Origin: G965250275 sp965250275
Lineage (GTDB): Bacteria > Pseudomonadota > Alphaproteobacteria > Rhodobacterales > Rhodobacteraceae
Length of the DNA: 64,000 nucleotides
Direction of reading: 5' to 3'
Assembly: GCA_965250275.1 (NCBI GenBank)
Contig: OZ252297.1
Coordinates: forward strand, 868,001 to 932,000
A program made the position numbers and the translations under genes. The notes under the pieces were generated by a model. It had not been told where the DNA came from. It saw nothing but the letters and a program-made list of their open reading frames with translations, and ran no database searches. Below, in pieces: positions 11,911-22,057 of the stretch (position 1 is its first letter; every line of letters begins with the position of its first letter).

Positions 11911-13516
11911 GCTGTGCGTTCCTTTCGAGATGGTCCAGCGCGGGCAAGCGCGGGGCGGCATCGATCAGAGTTCTGGTATAGGGATGAGATGGGTTGGAAA
12001 AGACCTGTTCGGTTGGACCCTGTTCGACAATTTCTCCGGCCTGCATCACCAGGACGCGGTCCGTGACCGTTCGCACCACACTCAGATCATGACTGATGAA
12101 CAGATAGGTTAGACCATAAGCGCCACACAGCTCTGCCAACAAATCGAGAATCTGCGCCCTGACCGAGACGTCGAGCGCGCTTACGGCCTCATCGAACAAG
12201 ATGAGTTCAGGTCGGATGATGAGCGCCCGCGCAATCGCGATCCGCTGGCGTTGACCGCCCGAAAACTCATGGACGTATTTGCGGGCATCAGAGGGCTGCA
12301 GACCAACCGCGCGCAGGGTTTCGTCGATCAGAGCGCTGCGATCAGAGCCTTTGGGCGGGTTGTCCAGGAGGTGAAAGGGCTCGGTGATCAGCCGGTCCAC
12401 ACGATGACGCGGGTTGAAGCTGCCAAACGGGTCCTGAAAGACCACCTGCATCTTGCGCCGCACCGCCAGATTGGGTCGGTGTTGAGTATAGACCGGCGCA
12501 CCATCCAGCAGGATTTGCCCTCCCTGGGTTTGTTCCAGCCCCAGTATCGCGCGGGTCAGTGTGGACTTCCCGCACCCGCTTTCTCCCACCAGTCCGAGCC
12601 GCTCCCCCCGATTGAGGGTGAAGCTGACGCCGTTCACGGCCCGGTACGTCTCGGCAGGACCAAAGAGGCTCTGCCGCGGCAACCGATAATCGCGCAGGAC
12701 ACCCTGAACCTGCAGCAGCGGCGTTGGAGGTGGTGCGGTCGGGAGCGACACCTGATGCCCCGAGGCGGCAAAGAGCATCTTGGTGTAATCGTGCTGCATG
12801 TTGGCCAGCAGATCATCCGTAGCGCCTGTTTCGACAACCTCGCCATACCGCATCACAACAATCCGGTCCGCCATGTCCGCAACAACTGCAAGGTCGTGGG
12901 TGATCATGAGCAGACCCATGCCGTAATCTGCTACCAACCCTTTGAGCAGATCGAGAATTTGCGCCTGCGTGGTGACATCAAGGGCCGTCGTGGGTTCGTC
13001 CGCGATGAGAAGTTTCGGGCGCAGCGCGATCGCCATCGCGATCACAACCCGCTGTCTTTGCCCGCCTGAGAGTTCGTGAGGAAACCTGTCGAGTGGAAAA
13101 CGCTCCGCCGGTAGCCCGACCCGGTCCAAGACCTCGCGCGCGCGCGCCCTGGCATCAGCGCGGCCCATAGCTTTGTGCACCAGGATGGTCTCCGCAACCT
13201 GATCTCCGATGGTTTTGACCGGGTTAAGCGCCGTCATCGGCTCCTGAAACACCATTCCGACGTCGTTGCCGCGAATGCCGCAGAGTTGCGCTTCGGTCGA
13301 GGCGTGAAGATCCGTGCCGTCCAGCAAAAGCTCACCATCTGCGTTTGCACCGTTCGGCAGCAATCCCATGACCGCCAGTGCGGTCATCGACTTGCCGGAT
13401 CCGCTCTCTCCTGTCACAGCTACGATCTCGCCGGGCTCAACGGACAGTGACACATCCTTCAAAACGCGGTTGCCATGGATCGAAACCGAAAGAGCGTTGA
13501 TGTTCAGCAGGGTCAT
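11903..13516 (-). CDS. ABC transporter fused double ATPase, peptide/opine/nickel family
   Basis: This 537-residue protein carries two complete ATPase domains that energise the import channel, a DppDF-type fusion. Domain 1 has Walker A GESGSGKS at 36-43, LSGGQRQRVV, and Walker B LLIADEPTTALD. Domain 2, from about residue 275, has GESGCGKST, FSGGQRQRIA and LILFDEAVSALD, with oligopeptide-type extensions after each (YTKMLF, HPYTRTLIDAAPRLP). Its ATG overlaps the permease stop as ATGA and its stop lies within the ALDH start. A longer upstream frame merely reads the permease gene out of phase, so the ATG at 13516 was chosen. Confidence 0.9.
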   Translation of the reverse strand: MTLLNINALSVSIHGNRVLKDVSLSVEPGEIVAVTGESGSGKSMTALAVMGLLPNGANADGELLLDGTDLHASTEAQLCGIRGNDVGMVFQEPMTALNPVKTIGDQVAETILVHKAMGRADARARAREVLDRVGLPAERFPLDRFPHELSGGQRQRVVIAMAIALRPKLLIADEPTTALDVTTQAQILDLLKGLVADYGMGLLMITHDLAVVADMADRIVVMRYGEVVETGATDDLLANMQHDYTKMLFAASGHQVSLPTAPPPTPLLQVQGVLRDYRLPRQSLFGPAETYRAVNGVSFTLNRGERLGLVGESGCGKSTLTRAILGLEQTQGGQILLDGAPVYTQHRPNLAVRRKMQVVFQDPFGSFNPRHRVDRLITEPFHLLDNPPKGSDRSALIDETLRAVGLQPSDARKYVHEFSGGQRQRIAIARALIIRPELILFDEAVSALDVSVRAQILDLLAELCGAYGLTYLFISHDLSVVRTVTDRVLVMQAGEIVEQGPTEQVFSNPSHPYTRTLIDAAPRLPALDHLERNAQHV

Positions 13517-14328
13517 GAGCGCGCCACCCGCAACCGTGGGTCCAGCCAGTCCCGCAGGCCGTCGCCCATCAGGTTCAGCCCCAGCACCGTCAGGATGATC
13601 GCGATGCCCGGCATCAGCGCAAGATGGGGCGCAAAGCTGACCATCGTCTGCGCATCGGCCAACATGCGGCCCCAACTGGGTGTGGGGGGCTGAGCGCCGA
13701 GTCCGACATAAGACAACCCGGCCTCCGCCAAAATTCCGAGGCTGAACTGTATGGTCCCCTGCACGATCAGAAGGTTGGTGACGTTTGGCAAAATGTGCTC
13801 GACCGAGATGCGCGCGGCGGATTTGCCAGAGACCCGCGCAGCCAGGATGAACTCCCGCTCCCAAAGGCTCAGCGCTGCACCGCGCGTGATGCGGGCAAAG
13901 ACCGGGATATTGAAAATCCCGATTGCGATGATGGCGTTAACTGCTCCGGCGCCGAATACCGCCGTGATCAGGATTGCAATCACCAGAGATGGGAAGGCAA
14001 AAATCAGATCGTTCCCGCGCATGATCAGTTCATCGGCCCAACTGCCCTTGCGCGCGGCCGCGGCAAGGCCGAGCGGCACGCCCAGTCCCATGCCGATGCC
14101 AACAGCCAGCAGTGCCACCGCAATGGAGGTGCGGGCCCCCACCATGAGCATGCTCAGGACATCGCGTCCGAAGTGATCTGTACCCAGCCAATGGGCACTG
14201 CTTGGGGGTTGCAGTTTGTCCGGGATGTTCAGCGCAGCGTAGTCATATGGTGTCCAGATGAAGCTGACCAGCGCGGCCAGCACAAAGATTGAAGACAGTC
14301 CAAGACCCAGCCAGAGCGATCGCTTCAT
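13513..14328 (-). CDS. ABC transporter permease, DppC/OppC type
   Basis: This 271-residue inner-membrane permease is of the binding-protein-dependent family. It has an N-terminal TM segment (LGLGLSSIFVLAALVSFIW), the typical HWLGTDHFGRDVLSMLMVGARTS block at about 46-68, several more helices, and the EAA loop near EFILAARVSGKSAARISVEHILPN (residues about 160-185) that contacts the ATPase. The closing DWLDPRLR motif is characteristic of DppC. It overlaps its neighbours by four bases on both sides. The MKRSLW start is placed by that overlap. Confidence 0.9.
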   Translation of the reverse strand: MKRSLWLGLGLSSIFVLAALVSFIWTPYDYAALNIPDKLQPPSSAHWLGTDHFGRDVLSMLMVGARTSIAVALLAVGIGMGLGVPLGLAAAARKGSWADELIMRGNDLIFAFPSLVIAILITAVFGAGAVNAIIAIGIFNIPVFARITRGAALSLWEREFILAARVSGKSAARISVEHILPNVTNLLIVQGTIQFSLGILAEAGLSYVGLGAQPPTPSWGRMLADAQTMVSFAPHLALMPGIAIILTVLGLNLMGDGLRDWLDPRLRVARS

Positions 14329-15272
14329 GTTCTGGTCCTCAGTCTGGGATCGACGAGCGCATAGGCGAGGTCGACCAGAAAGTTCACCACGATCACCGCG
14401 AAAACCAGCAACATCACGACGCTTTCGACAACGATCAGGTCGCGGGAACTGATGGATTGGAAGATGAGGCGCCCCAACCCGGGGAGATAAAAGACCTGCT
14501 CGATGATGATGGCGCCCGCCATCAGGAACGCGAACTGAAGACCGATGATGGTCAGAACCGGAATGAGGGCGTTGCGCACCCCATGTCGCCATAGCGCCTG
14601 CCGACGGGTCAGGCCTTTTGCGCGCGCGGTGCGCATGAAATCCTCGCCCAGGATGTCCAGCAGTGAGGATCGCATGACTCTTGCCAGAATGGCCGCTTGC
14701 GGCAACGCCAGCGAAATCGCAGGCAGCGTCAAAGAGTGGATCGCAGGCCAGAATCCTGCATCCCACCCCACGAAGCCTCCGGCAGAAAACCATCCCAGAT
14801 TGATTGCAAAGATCAGGACCATCATCATTGCGAACCAGAAGTTCGGGATGGCGACCCCAAGTTGTGTGGCCCCCATAACCGCAACATCGCCCGCGCGCCC
14901 CCGCCTGGACGCGGCATAGATACCTGCCGGGAACGCAATGAGAGTAGACAGGGTCAGCGCATAAAGCGCCAACGGCAATGACACCCACAACCGGTCAGCA
15001 ACCATCTCGGACACCGGGGTTCGATAGGTGTAGGACGTCCCGAAATCTCCGGTGAGCATCCCTCCGACCCAATCAAGGTAGCGTTCCCATTTTGGGACGT
15101 CTAACCCCAGCTCGGTCCGTAACGCGGCCACAGTATCGGGTTGCGCGTTCACGCCCAGCATAAAGCTCGCGGGATCGCCCGGCGCCACTTCGATCACGAA
15201 GAAAATGACCAGACTGGCGACGGCCAAGCTGACCATCAGCGACAGAAGGCGTTTGAGGGTATAGCGCAGCAT
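14325..15272 (-). CDS. ABC transporter permease, DppB/OppB type
   Basis: This 315-residue permease is the partner of the DppC-like subunit. The start MLRYTLKRLLSLMVSLAVAS is the standard DppB N-terminal helix, followed by FFVIEVAPGDPASFMLG. The coupling loop reads DFMRTARAKGLTRRQALWRHGVRNALIPVLT (around 205-235), and the C-terminus DLAYALVDPRLR is typical. It is the first gene of the four-gene transporter-ALDH unit. No solute-binding protein gene precedes it; the nearest upstream gene encodes a small cupin. Confidence 0.9.
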   Translation of the reverse strand: MLRYTLKRLLSLMVSLAVASLVIFFVIEVAPGDPASFMLGVNAQPDTVAALRTELGLDVPKWERYLDWVGGMLTGDFGTSYTYRTPVSEMVADRLWVSLPLALYALTLSTLIAFPAGIYAASRRGRAGDVAVMGATQLGVAIPNFWFAMMMVLIFAINLGWFSAGGFVGWDAGFWPAIHSLTLPAISLALPQAAILARVMRSSLLDILGEDFMRTARAKGLTRRQALWRHGVRNALIPVLTIIGLQFAFLMAGAIIIEQVFYLPGLGRLIFQSISSRDLIVVESVVMLLVFAVIVVNFLVDLAYALVDPRLRTRT

Positions 15273-15324
15273 TGAGCGGAGCGTAGGGTGCGGTTTCCCG
15301 AGCGTCCAGCGCTATGCGCTGGGC

Positions 15325-15720
15325 CTATGCGCCATAGTCGTCATCACTCACATGCTCCAGCCAGGTTGCCGCGCTGTCGCCTTCTTTTTCCTGAATGGCC
15401 AGATGGATCATACCAGTCTCCGGGCCAGCGCCGTGCCAATGTTCTTCGCCGGGTGGGATCCACACGCTGTCACCCGCGTTGATCTGCTGCGGCGGCGTGC
15501 CCCTGAGCCCCACGCGTCCGGTGCCAGACAGCACGTGAAGGGTTTGGCCCAGGGGATGCGTGTGCCACGCGGTCCGGGCACCGGGCTCAAACGACACACG
15601 CAGCGCGTTGACCCGCGCCGGGTCGGGGGCATCGTTGATCGGGTCCATCCAAACGGTTCCGGTGAACCATTCGGAATTGGCCTTGGTGCTGGGACGGCTG
15701 CCGGTGCGCATGATTTTCAT
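15325..15720 (-). CDS. Small cupin-domain protein
   Basis: This 131-residue single-domain cupin belongs to the group annotated as mandelonitrile-lyase-like or carboxymuconolactone-associated cupins. Motif 1 reads EPGARTAWHTHPLGQTLHVLSG, with metal ligands His-x-His and the later Gln. Motif 2 reads GDSVWIPPGEEHWHGAGP. Length and motifs match the group, but the reaction is not known. It lies 52 bases upstream of the dppB-like gene on the same strand, so it may be co-transcribed with the transporter and ALDH. Confidence 0.8.
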   Translation of the reverse strand: MKIMRTGSRPSTKANSEWFTGTVWMDPINDAPDPARVNALRVSFEPGARTAWHTHPLGQTLHVLSGTGRVGLRGTPPQQINAGDSVWIPPGEEHWHGAGPETGMIHLAIQEKEGDSAATWLEHVSDDDYGA

Positions 15721-15805
15721 ATGTCAAATCCCTTCGGTTTGGGTGTGGCCGCATGATGTTGTCCCGCGCGATGCCGCGAAAACGGTTCCACGCGGGAACG
15801 GCTGT

Positions 15806-17056
15806 TCAATGGTTGTTGAGCGTCGGAAGGTGGCCAGCGCTTTCGCGCAGGCGCGCGTCGGTCTTGAGGGTCTTGCGCAGCGCACGATACGCTGTTTCGG
15901 CGCGGCGCCACAAGTCGTCAGCCGCCGCTTTTGTTCCGGCGCTGTGCCATGTGAGGTCGAGCGGCGCTCTCACAGGGGCGAGCCTGTCGTGCGTCAACTG
16001 GGGGAAAAAAGACGACCAGTGTTCCAGCGCGTTGACGCTGTCCAGCAAATGCCGCTTCCGCAATGCGCGTCGCACTTCTCGGTAGGCATAAGGTTCAGAC
16101 GCCTCCCACCGGTCGCGCGCGGTTTCGAATTGTTCGGCGGCCCATCCGCGGTAGCGCCAGACCAGAAAGAACGCGACGATGCCCAGAAGGATCAGAGGCC
16201 AAGTCGCCCGGAGGGTTGCCATCGTGTCGCGACCGATCGCAGCTGCTGCCGCGCCCTCGACGGCAAAGCTAGCCCCCGGCAGCGTGGCCGTTTCGACTTT
16301 GCCGGTGGACACATTGAACCAGTCCAGCGCGAGGTCCGGCAACGTTGCGGTGCCGTCGGCCTGCGCGACATAGGTGGTCTTTTCTGTCCGTGTCCCCGAC
16401 AATACGCCGCGTTCGCTCACTTCTGAGACAGAAGGTTCGTCAGGATAGGCCCGCAGCGCGTCGGTCGATACATCAGGCATGAGTGCCGGGATGAGCACAG
16501 CCGTGGTCCCCGAGATGCTTGCGGTGATGGTGCGCGTGACCGCATCACCAACCTGCAGCGTTTCTGGTGCGTCCAGAACCTGTTCCAGCTTGAAGTCCTC
16601 AGCCAAAATCGGAGGGTTCAGGTTTCCCGCTTCGGCGGGGATGGTCGCGGAGAAAGAGATGGGATCCAGAGGCAGCGACACCTCAATCGGATCACCGCCG
16701 TCAGGATCAGCATAGGTGACCAGCACCGGCTGTGAGGGCAACTCGAAATCTCCAACCTGGAGCGGGTACAACCGATAGGCCCTCTGCACTCCGGCCCAGG
16801 TCTCGCCATCGATGCGCTCGCTGACGGGGCCGCTGGCGCGTTCGGGCAAACGCACCATCAGGCCCGGCACTTCGAAACTTGGAAAAACGGGAGGTTTCGG
16901 CAGAAATGTTGGAACCAACACCTGAATTCGGAGCACCAGAGGCTGGCCGACAATGACTGAGTCCTCCTCCAGCGACAGGGTCAGCCGTGGCTCGGTCTGG
17001 GCTGTTGCGGACACGGCCCAAAACAGCAAAAGGATGGTCAACAGGGCGCGGGTCAT
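15806..17056 (-). CDS. BatD-like protein, last gene of the VWA operon
   Basis: This 416-residue protein has a signal peptide (RALLTILLLFWAVSATAQ), a long beta-rich periplasmic part and one membrane helix near residue 300 (WPLILLGIVAFFLVW), followed by a cytoplasmic tail of about 100 residues. Topology and position match BatD (oxygen-tolerance family), which works with membrane VWA proteins. The N-terminal pattern TLSLEEDSVIVGQPLVLRIQV is the usual first BatD strand. Its ATG overlaps the stop of the VWA-TPR gene. Role: probably envelope stress or assembly of a membrane complex under MoxR control; the substrate is unknown. Confidence 0.75.
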   Translation of the reverse strand: MTRALLTILLLFWAVSATAQTEPRLTLSLEEDSVIVGQPLVLRIQVLVPTFLPKPPVFPSFEVPGLMVRLPERASGPVSERIDGETWAGVQRAYRLYPLQVGDFELPSQPVLVTYADPDGGDPIEVSLPLDPISFSATIPAEAGNLNPPILAEDFKLEQVLDAPETLQVGDAVTRTITASISGTTAVLIPALMPDVSTDALRAYPDEPSVSEVSERGVLSGTRTEKTTYVAQADGTATLPDLALDWFNVSTGKVETATLPGASFAVEGAAAAAIGRDTMATLRATWPLILLGIVAFFLVWRYRGWAAEQFETARDRWEASEPYAYREVRRALRKRHLLDSVNALEHWSSFFPQLTHDRLAPVRAPLDLTWHSAGTKAAADDLWRRAETAYRALRKTLKTDARLRESAGHLPTLNNH

Positions 17057-18567
17057 TCCTGACCCCTGTTTGTGTCCAACAGGAACCGGCTGCGCAGAAA
17101 GTCCCCCATATCGGTATCGATCGACTGCATCCACTGATCCGCTGTCAGCGGCGCGCTGCCTTGCTCGTCGGTGGCTACGATGGTCGTGTCTGCGCCCCGG
17201 TTTGCTTCGTTGTCAAACACTACATCGTCGGCTCCGATCCCTGCCGCTTCTCCGGTGTCGGATTGTTCGCGCGCGGACTCGACATATTCGACGATGGCCC
17301 GAGCAATCTCCAGATTGGTCTCCGCTTCTGGGAAATCCGGTTGTCGCTCCAGAGCTGTTTCGAAGGACCGCACAGCCGGGCGGTACTCGCGGTTGCGGAT
17401 CTCGGCCATGCCTTGGGCAAATGCCGCGTCTGCGGTCGGGAGTTCTTTGTAAACCGCCACCGCTTCTTCGTAGCGTCCCGCCTTGTAGAGCGCATAGCCC
17501 TGCCACATCGGATCGACAAAAAGATCGGCGGCGCGCGCGTAGTCTTTGTTCTGAAAGGCTAGGCGCCCTTGTTGGTCCGGTGTCAGGAACCAGTCGACCC
17601 AGCCATCAGCCTGCGCGCGCCCTGGCACCTGTGTGAACATCAACGCCAGCACGATGACAGCCCAGCGCATGGTCCAGCCCCGGCGAAACCAGATTAACGT
17701 CAGCAGCGCTGCGGGCCAGGCCAACCACCAGGCGCGGTCATTCCACGCCAGCCGCTCGTCTCCGGCCAGCGCCGCCCTGTGGGCCGATCGCACCCGGCGT
17801 TCGATTGTCTGAATATCACTGTCGTCTGCGCTCAACCGCACAACGGTCGCTGTCGAAAGCTGATTCAGTTGCGGCAGGGTCACGTCTTCTGGCGCCGCAA
17901 CAAGGATGACCAGCGGAGTCTGTGAGGCGTTCAAAGCGTTTACGTCGCCGGGCGCCAGATCATCCAGTACGAACAACACCGCACCCGGGCTCTCAGCCGT
18001 CGACAGGATCTCTTCTGACAGTTCAAGCGCGGCCGATGCATCCTGTCCTGTCTCAGGCATCACGGCAGGTGATAGCCCTTCCAGGAGGGGGCGAAGGATG
18101 TTGGGGTCCTCTGTCAGCGGCGACACGCGGTGTGCGGTGCCGGCATAGGCCACCAATGCGGTACGGGCGCCCGCGCGGGCTTCCACCAGATCGAGCACCT
18201 TGAACCGCGCGCGGTCCAGTCGCGATGGCGCAAGATCGGTGTTCTCCATACTGTCAGTGACTTTCAGTGCAATTGCGAGCGGTGCCGTTTCTGCGGTCAG
18301 CGGGTCGGGAATGCGATCCCATGCCGGTCCGGCCGCCGCAAGTGCCAACATCGCCCCGCCCAACGCCACCACGTCAATGGGCTGCACGCGCCGCACCTGA
18401 TCACCGCCGACCTGAAGCGCACGCGCCAGATGTGGCGCGATACCGTCCGACCGGGCCGCCGCTGCTTTTCGGTGCGGCCTGATGCGCCACCAGAGAAGTC
18501 CGAGCACCGGAATGGCGAGCAACCAAAGTGGTCGCATGAAATGGAAGTATTGCAATGCGTCGATCAT
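17053..18567 (-). CDS. VWA-TPR membrane protein (BatB/BatC-like fusion) with a degenerate MIDAS
   Basis: This 504-residue protein has an N-terminal TM pair, a VWA-like domain (about 95-260), further TM helices at about 275-320, and a C-terminal tetratricopeptide region (about 345-425: QGRLAFQNKDYARAADLF, ALYKAGRYEEAVAVY, AVRSFETALERQPDFPEAETNL). It combines what are separate BatB and BatC proteins elsewhere. The metal-ion site that should read DxSxS is KVTDSM here, lacking the first Asp, so metal binding may be lost, unlike the neighbouring VWA protein. It overlaps both neighbours by four bases. Confidence 0.78.
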   Translation of the reverse strand: MIDALQYFHFMRPLWLLAIPVLGLLWWRIRPHRKAAAARSDGIAPHLARALQVGGDQVRRVQPIDVVALGGAMLALAAAGPAWDRIPDPLTAETAPLAIALKVTDSMENTDLAPSRLDRARFKVLDLVEARAGARTALVAYAGTAHRVSPLTEDPNILRPLLEGLSPAVMPETGQDASAALELSEEILSTAESPGAVLFVLDDLAPGDVNALNASQTPLVILVAAPEDVTLPQLNQLSTATVVRLSADDSDIQTIERRVRSAHRAALAGDERLAWNDRAWWLAWPAALLTLIWFRRGWTMRWAVIVLALMFTQVPGRAQADGWVDWFLTPDQQGRLAFQNKDYARAADLFVDPMWQGYALYKAGRYEEAVAVYKELPTADAAFAQGMAEIRNREYRPAVRSFETALERQPDFPEAETNLEIARAIVEYVESAREQSDTGEAAGIGADDVVFDNEANRGADTTIVATDEQGSAPLTADQWMQSIDTDMGDFLRSRFLLDTNRGQE

Positions 18568-19547
18568 GCGCGCACCTTCCGAACGCTGCGCAGATGCATC
18601 GCGCCAACAGTCAGAACCAGAATCGAAAGGGCAATCGCCAGAGGAATGTAGGTAAGGTTTTCCTTGGGCCTGAAACTGGTGGTCTCGGTGATGCGAGGGT
18701 TCTGTGCGTCGATTTCGGCATAGACCGACGTAAGGGCGTCCTCGTCGCTGGCGTAATAGAATGATCCGCCGGTCGCGCGCGCGATCTGGTCCAGCATATC
18801 CAGATCGACACGGTCCTCCCCCGACCCGTTTGGGTCACCCACGCCGATGGTTTGGATGGTGACGCCCCGGTCCGCAGCGATGGCCGCAGCATTGATGGGG
18901 GTCATCCGGCTGTTGGTATCGGCCCCGTCGCTCAAGAGGATCAAAAGGCGTTGCTCAACATCGCTTGCATCAAAAGTGCGAACAGACAGACCAATGGCAT
19001 CCCCAAGCGCCGTGTTGGGTCCGGCCATACCCACGACAGTCTGATCAAGAAAGTCCTGCAGGCTTTGAAGGTCTTCGGTGAAAGGGGCCTGCACGAACGC
19101 GCGGGTACCGAAGACGATCAACGCCATGCGGTCGCCATCCCGCTCGGCAATGAACTGGCTCAACACCTGCTTGACTGCTTCCAGCCTCTGGATTCTTTCG
19201 CCGTTGATGTCCGTGAAATCCCGCGCATCCATCGACCCGGAGATGTCCACGGCAAGAATGACATCACGCGCGGACGTCTCAATGGTCACGGGATCGCCCA
19301 GCCGCTCGGGTTTTGCCAGCGCAAGAACAACAAGTCCCCAGATCGCGCAGGCCGCCAGCATCTGGGCCGTACTGCGGGACAAGATGGCGGCGCCCGCGCG
19401 CGCTTCGGCGCCGGCAGCATCGGTGATCTCGCGAAAGAAAGGAATACGGATGGCGCTGACCTGTTCGCGATGCGGCGGAGCATAGCGCCAGACAAGCCAT
19501 GGCAGAGGCAGCAGGATCAGCGCCCAGGGCAGAGCCAGCGACAGCAT
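18564..19547 (-). CDS. BatA-like VWA-domain membrane protein
   Basis: This 327-residue protein has two N-terminal membrane segments (LALPWALILLPLPWLVW; MLAACAIWGLVVLALA), a VWA domain and a C-terminal TM helix (YIPLAIALSILVLTVGAM). The metal-ion-dependent adhesion site is intact: AVDISGSMDARDF, later GPNTALGDAIG with the conserved Thr, and LLSDGADTNS. The MLSLALP start was chosen because the preceding frame overlaps the DUF4381 gene. It sits between DUF4381 and the VWA-TPR gene in a single operon with MoxR. Confidence 0.88.
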   Translation of the reverse strand: MLSLALPWALILLPLPWLVWRYAPPHREQVSAIRIPFFREITDAAGAEARAGAAILSRSTAQMLAACAIWGLVVLALAKPERLGDPVTIETSARDVILAVDISGSMDARDFTDINGERIQRLEAVKQVLSQFIAERDGDRMALIVFGTRAFVQAPFTEDLQSLQDFLDQTVVGMAGPNTALGDAIGLSVRTFDASDVEQRLLILLSDGADTNSRMTPINAAAIAADRGVTIQTIGVGDPNGSGEDRVDLDMLDQIARATGGSFYYASDEDALTSVYAEIDAQNPRITETTSFRPKENLTYIPLAIALSILVLTVGAMHLRSVRKVRA

Positions 19548-19548
19548 T

Positions 19549-20019
19549 TCAGTGCGGCTCCTGTTGGTGTGTTTCGATCCATTGACGTGCCAGCGATGTG
19601 AGCGCCGGGTCTTTCGTGCTGCCCTGGTAAGGAGCCGTGGCCAGCAGCTGACCGGGCCCGTCCCGGAAACCGGTGCCGTCAAAGCTCTGATCGAGAAACG
19701 CAAGCCAGTCTGAACCGATCAAACCGGCAACACGCGCGCGGGGATATGCCGCCAAAGCTGTTCGCCTGAGCAACAACGCAATCCGGGCGGCATCATCCTG
19801 TGTCTCTGACAGCTCTTTGAGCGCGGCGCGGCGATACGCATTGGCGCGGCGCGTTTTGATGTGCCGAATGATCAGGACCACGGCAACTGCGATCAACGCT
19901 GCGCCCAGCCAAAGCCAACCGGCGGTCTGCGGCGTCAGAGGTATGGCCGCGGGCTCCGGGATCGGCTCCAACGCATCCAGTAGTTCGACGAGATTCAGCC
20001 CTTCGAGGTGCTCACTCAT
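19549..20019 (-). CDS. DUF4381 family membrane protein
   Basis: This 156-residue protein has one membrane helix (TAGWLWLGAALIAVAVVLIIRH, about 32-53) preceded by the LNLVELLDALEPIPEPA lead typical of DUF4381. A cytoplasmic tail contains ALLLRRTALAAYPRARVAGLIGSDWLAFLDQ. This family is found between DUF58 and VWA genes in MoxR operons. It overlaps DUF58 by four bases and ends one base before the BatA-like ATG. Molecular role unknown. Confidence 0.8.
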   Translation of the reverse strand: MSEHLEGLNLVELLDALEPIPEPAAIPLTPQTAGWLWLGAALIAVAVVLIIRHIKTRRANAYRRAALKELSETQDDAARIALLLRRTALAAYPRARVAGLIGSDWLAFLDQSFDGTGFRDGPGQLLATAPYQGSTKDPALTSLARQWIETHQQEPH

Positions 20020-20972
20020 CTGGACACCTCTCTGTGCCCGAGCAAACGCATGACCTGATCAAGCGCGGGGTCAGTCGTCGTGAGGGGAAGGACAGGGAAC
20101 CCATACTTGCCCGACCACTGAAAGAGGCTGGCCAGACGGTTGCGCATGACCTCGACCACCCTCTGGCGCACCGGCGAGCTGTGGCCACTTAACTCAGCCT
20201 GCAGAATGCCGTCCGACACCGTCAGGTGAAGATCGGGTGGCATGTCGTGCCCGGTGGGATCCGAAACGTTAAACAGGATCAGATCGTTCATGCGCGCAAG
20301 ATCCCGCAAGAGCGGCTCTGACTTCTCGTCCAAGCCGTCGAAGTCTGAAAACACCAGCACCAGCGCGTTTTTGTGGACGATCCGGCGCGCGCGACGCAAC
20401 AGGTCGTTCAGTCGGATGGCTGGCGGAGAGGTGTTGCTGGTGGCCGAGAGGTCCTGATTTGCGGCTGCGATCGAGGTCAGCAGATTGCGCAATGCACGCG
20501 TGCTGCGCACAGGTCGGTGTTCAGCAATCCGGCTGTCCCCAAAGACCAGCCCACCGACACGATCGCCTTGTCCCAAAACGCGGTGCGCTGCCAGTGCCGC
20601 TGCCTCGGCCGCAATCACCGACTTTGTGTAGACGCGGCTGCCGAAAAACATGGACTGGCGCTGATCCACCAACAGCAACGTCGGACGATCCCGCTCTTCG
20701 GTGTAGATCCGGATATGGGGTTCTCCGGTGCGCGCCGTGACCTTCCAGTCAATCGACCTTGTGTCGTCGCCGGCGCGGTACAAGCGCAGTTCTTCGAAAT
20801 TCAGCCCGCGCCCGCGCAATCGGGACGCATGGCGCCCATTCAGAACGGATCCCGCAGGTTGCTTGGCCAAGAGCCGAATGGCGCGACCTTGCAGACCCAG
20901 TTTCCGCAACTGCTCAACATCGACATGGACCCTAGGGTCTGTGTGATTGTGTTGCTTGGACCGGTCCGCCAT
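20016..20972 (-). CDS. DUF58 domain protein
   Basis: This 318-residue soluble protein carries the hallmark DUF58 block LRLYRAGDDTRSIDWKVTAR followed by EPHIRIYTEERDRP (about 62-97) and the degenerate VWA-like LLLVDQRQSMFFGSRV. It is the usual partner of MoxR AAA ATPases and is thought to link them to membrane VWA proteins. The gene starts 22 bases downstream of the moxR-like stop and overlaps DUF4381. Confidence 0.87.
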   Translation of the reverse strand: MADRSKQHNHTDPRVHVDVEQLRKLGLQGRAIRLLAKQPAGSVLNGRHASRLRGRGLNFEELRLYRAGDDTRSIDWKVTARTGEPHIRIYTEERDRPTLLLVDQRQSMFFGSRVYTKSVIAAEAAALAAHRVLGQGDRVGGLVFGDSRIAEHRPVRSTRALRNLLTSIAAANQDLSATSNTSPPAIRLNDLLRRARRIVHKNALVLVFSDFDGLDEKSEPLLRDLARMNDLILFNVSDPTGHDMPPDLHLTVSDGILQAELSGHSSPVRQRVVEVMRNRLASLFQWSGKYGFPVLPLTTTDPALDQVMRLLGHREVSR

Positions 20973-20993
20973 GGGTCTGCCTTTGGGTTCGGT

Positions 20994-21974
<981 letters not shown>

Positions 21975-22057
21975 CGGGCCAGTCCTGTGTGATACACAAT
22001 CAGACTGCCCTTAGCGTCGCTTGGAAATCAACCCGCTACGTTTTTGCTCACACCCAC

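Noticed and set aside
13517..13864. N-terminal extension of the ABC ATPase
   Set aside because: It is the permease gene read out of phase; the ATG at 13516 overlaps the permease stop as expected.
14329..14988. N-terminal extension of the DppC-like permease
   Set aside because: It is the DppB-like gene read out of phase.
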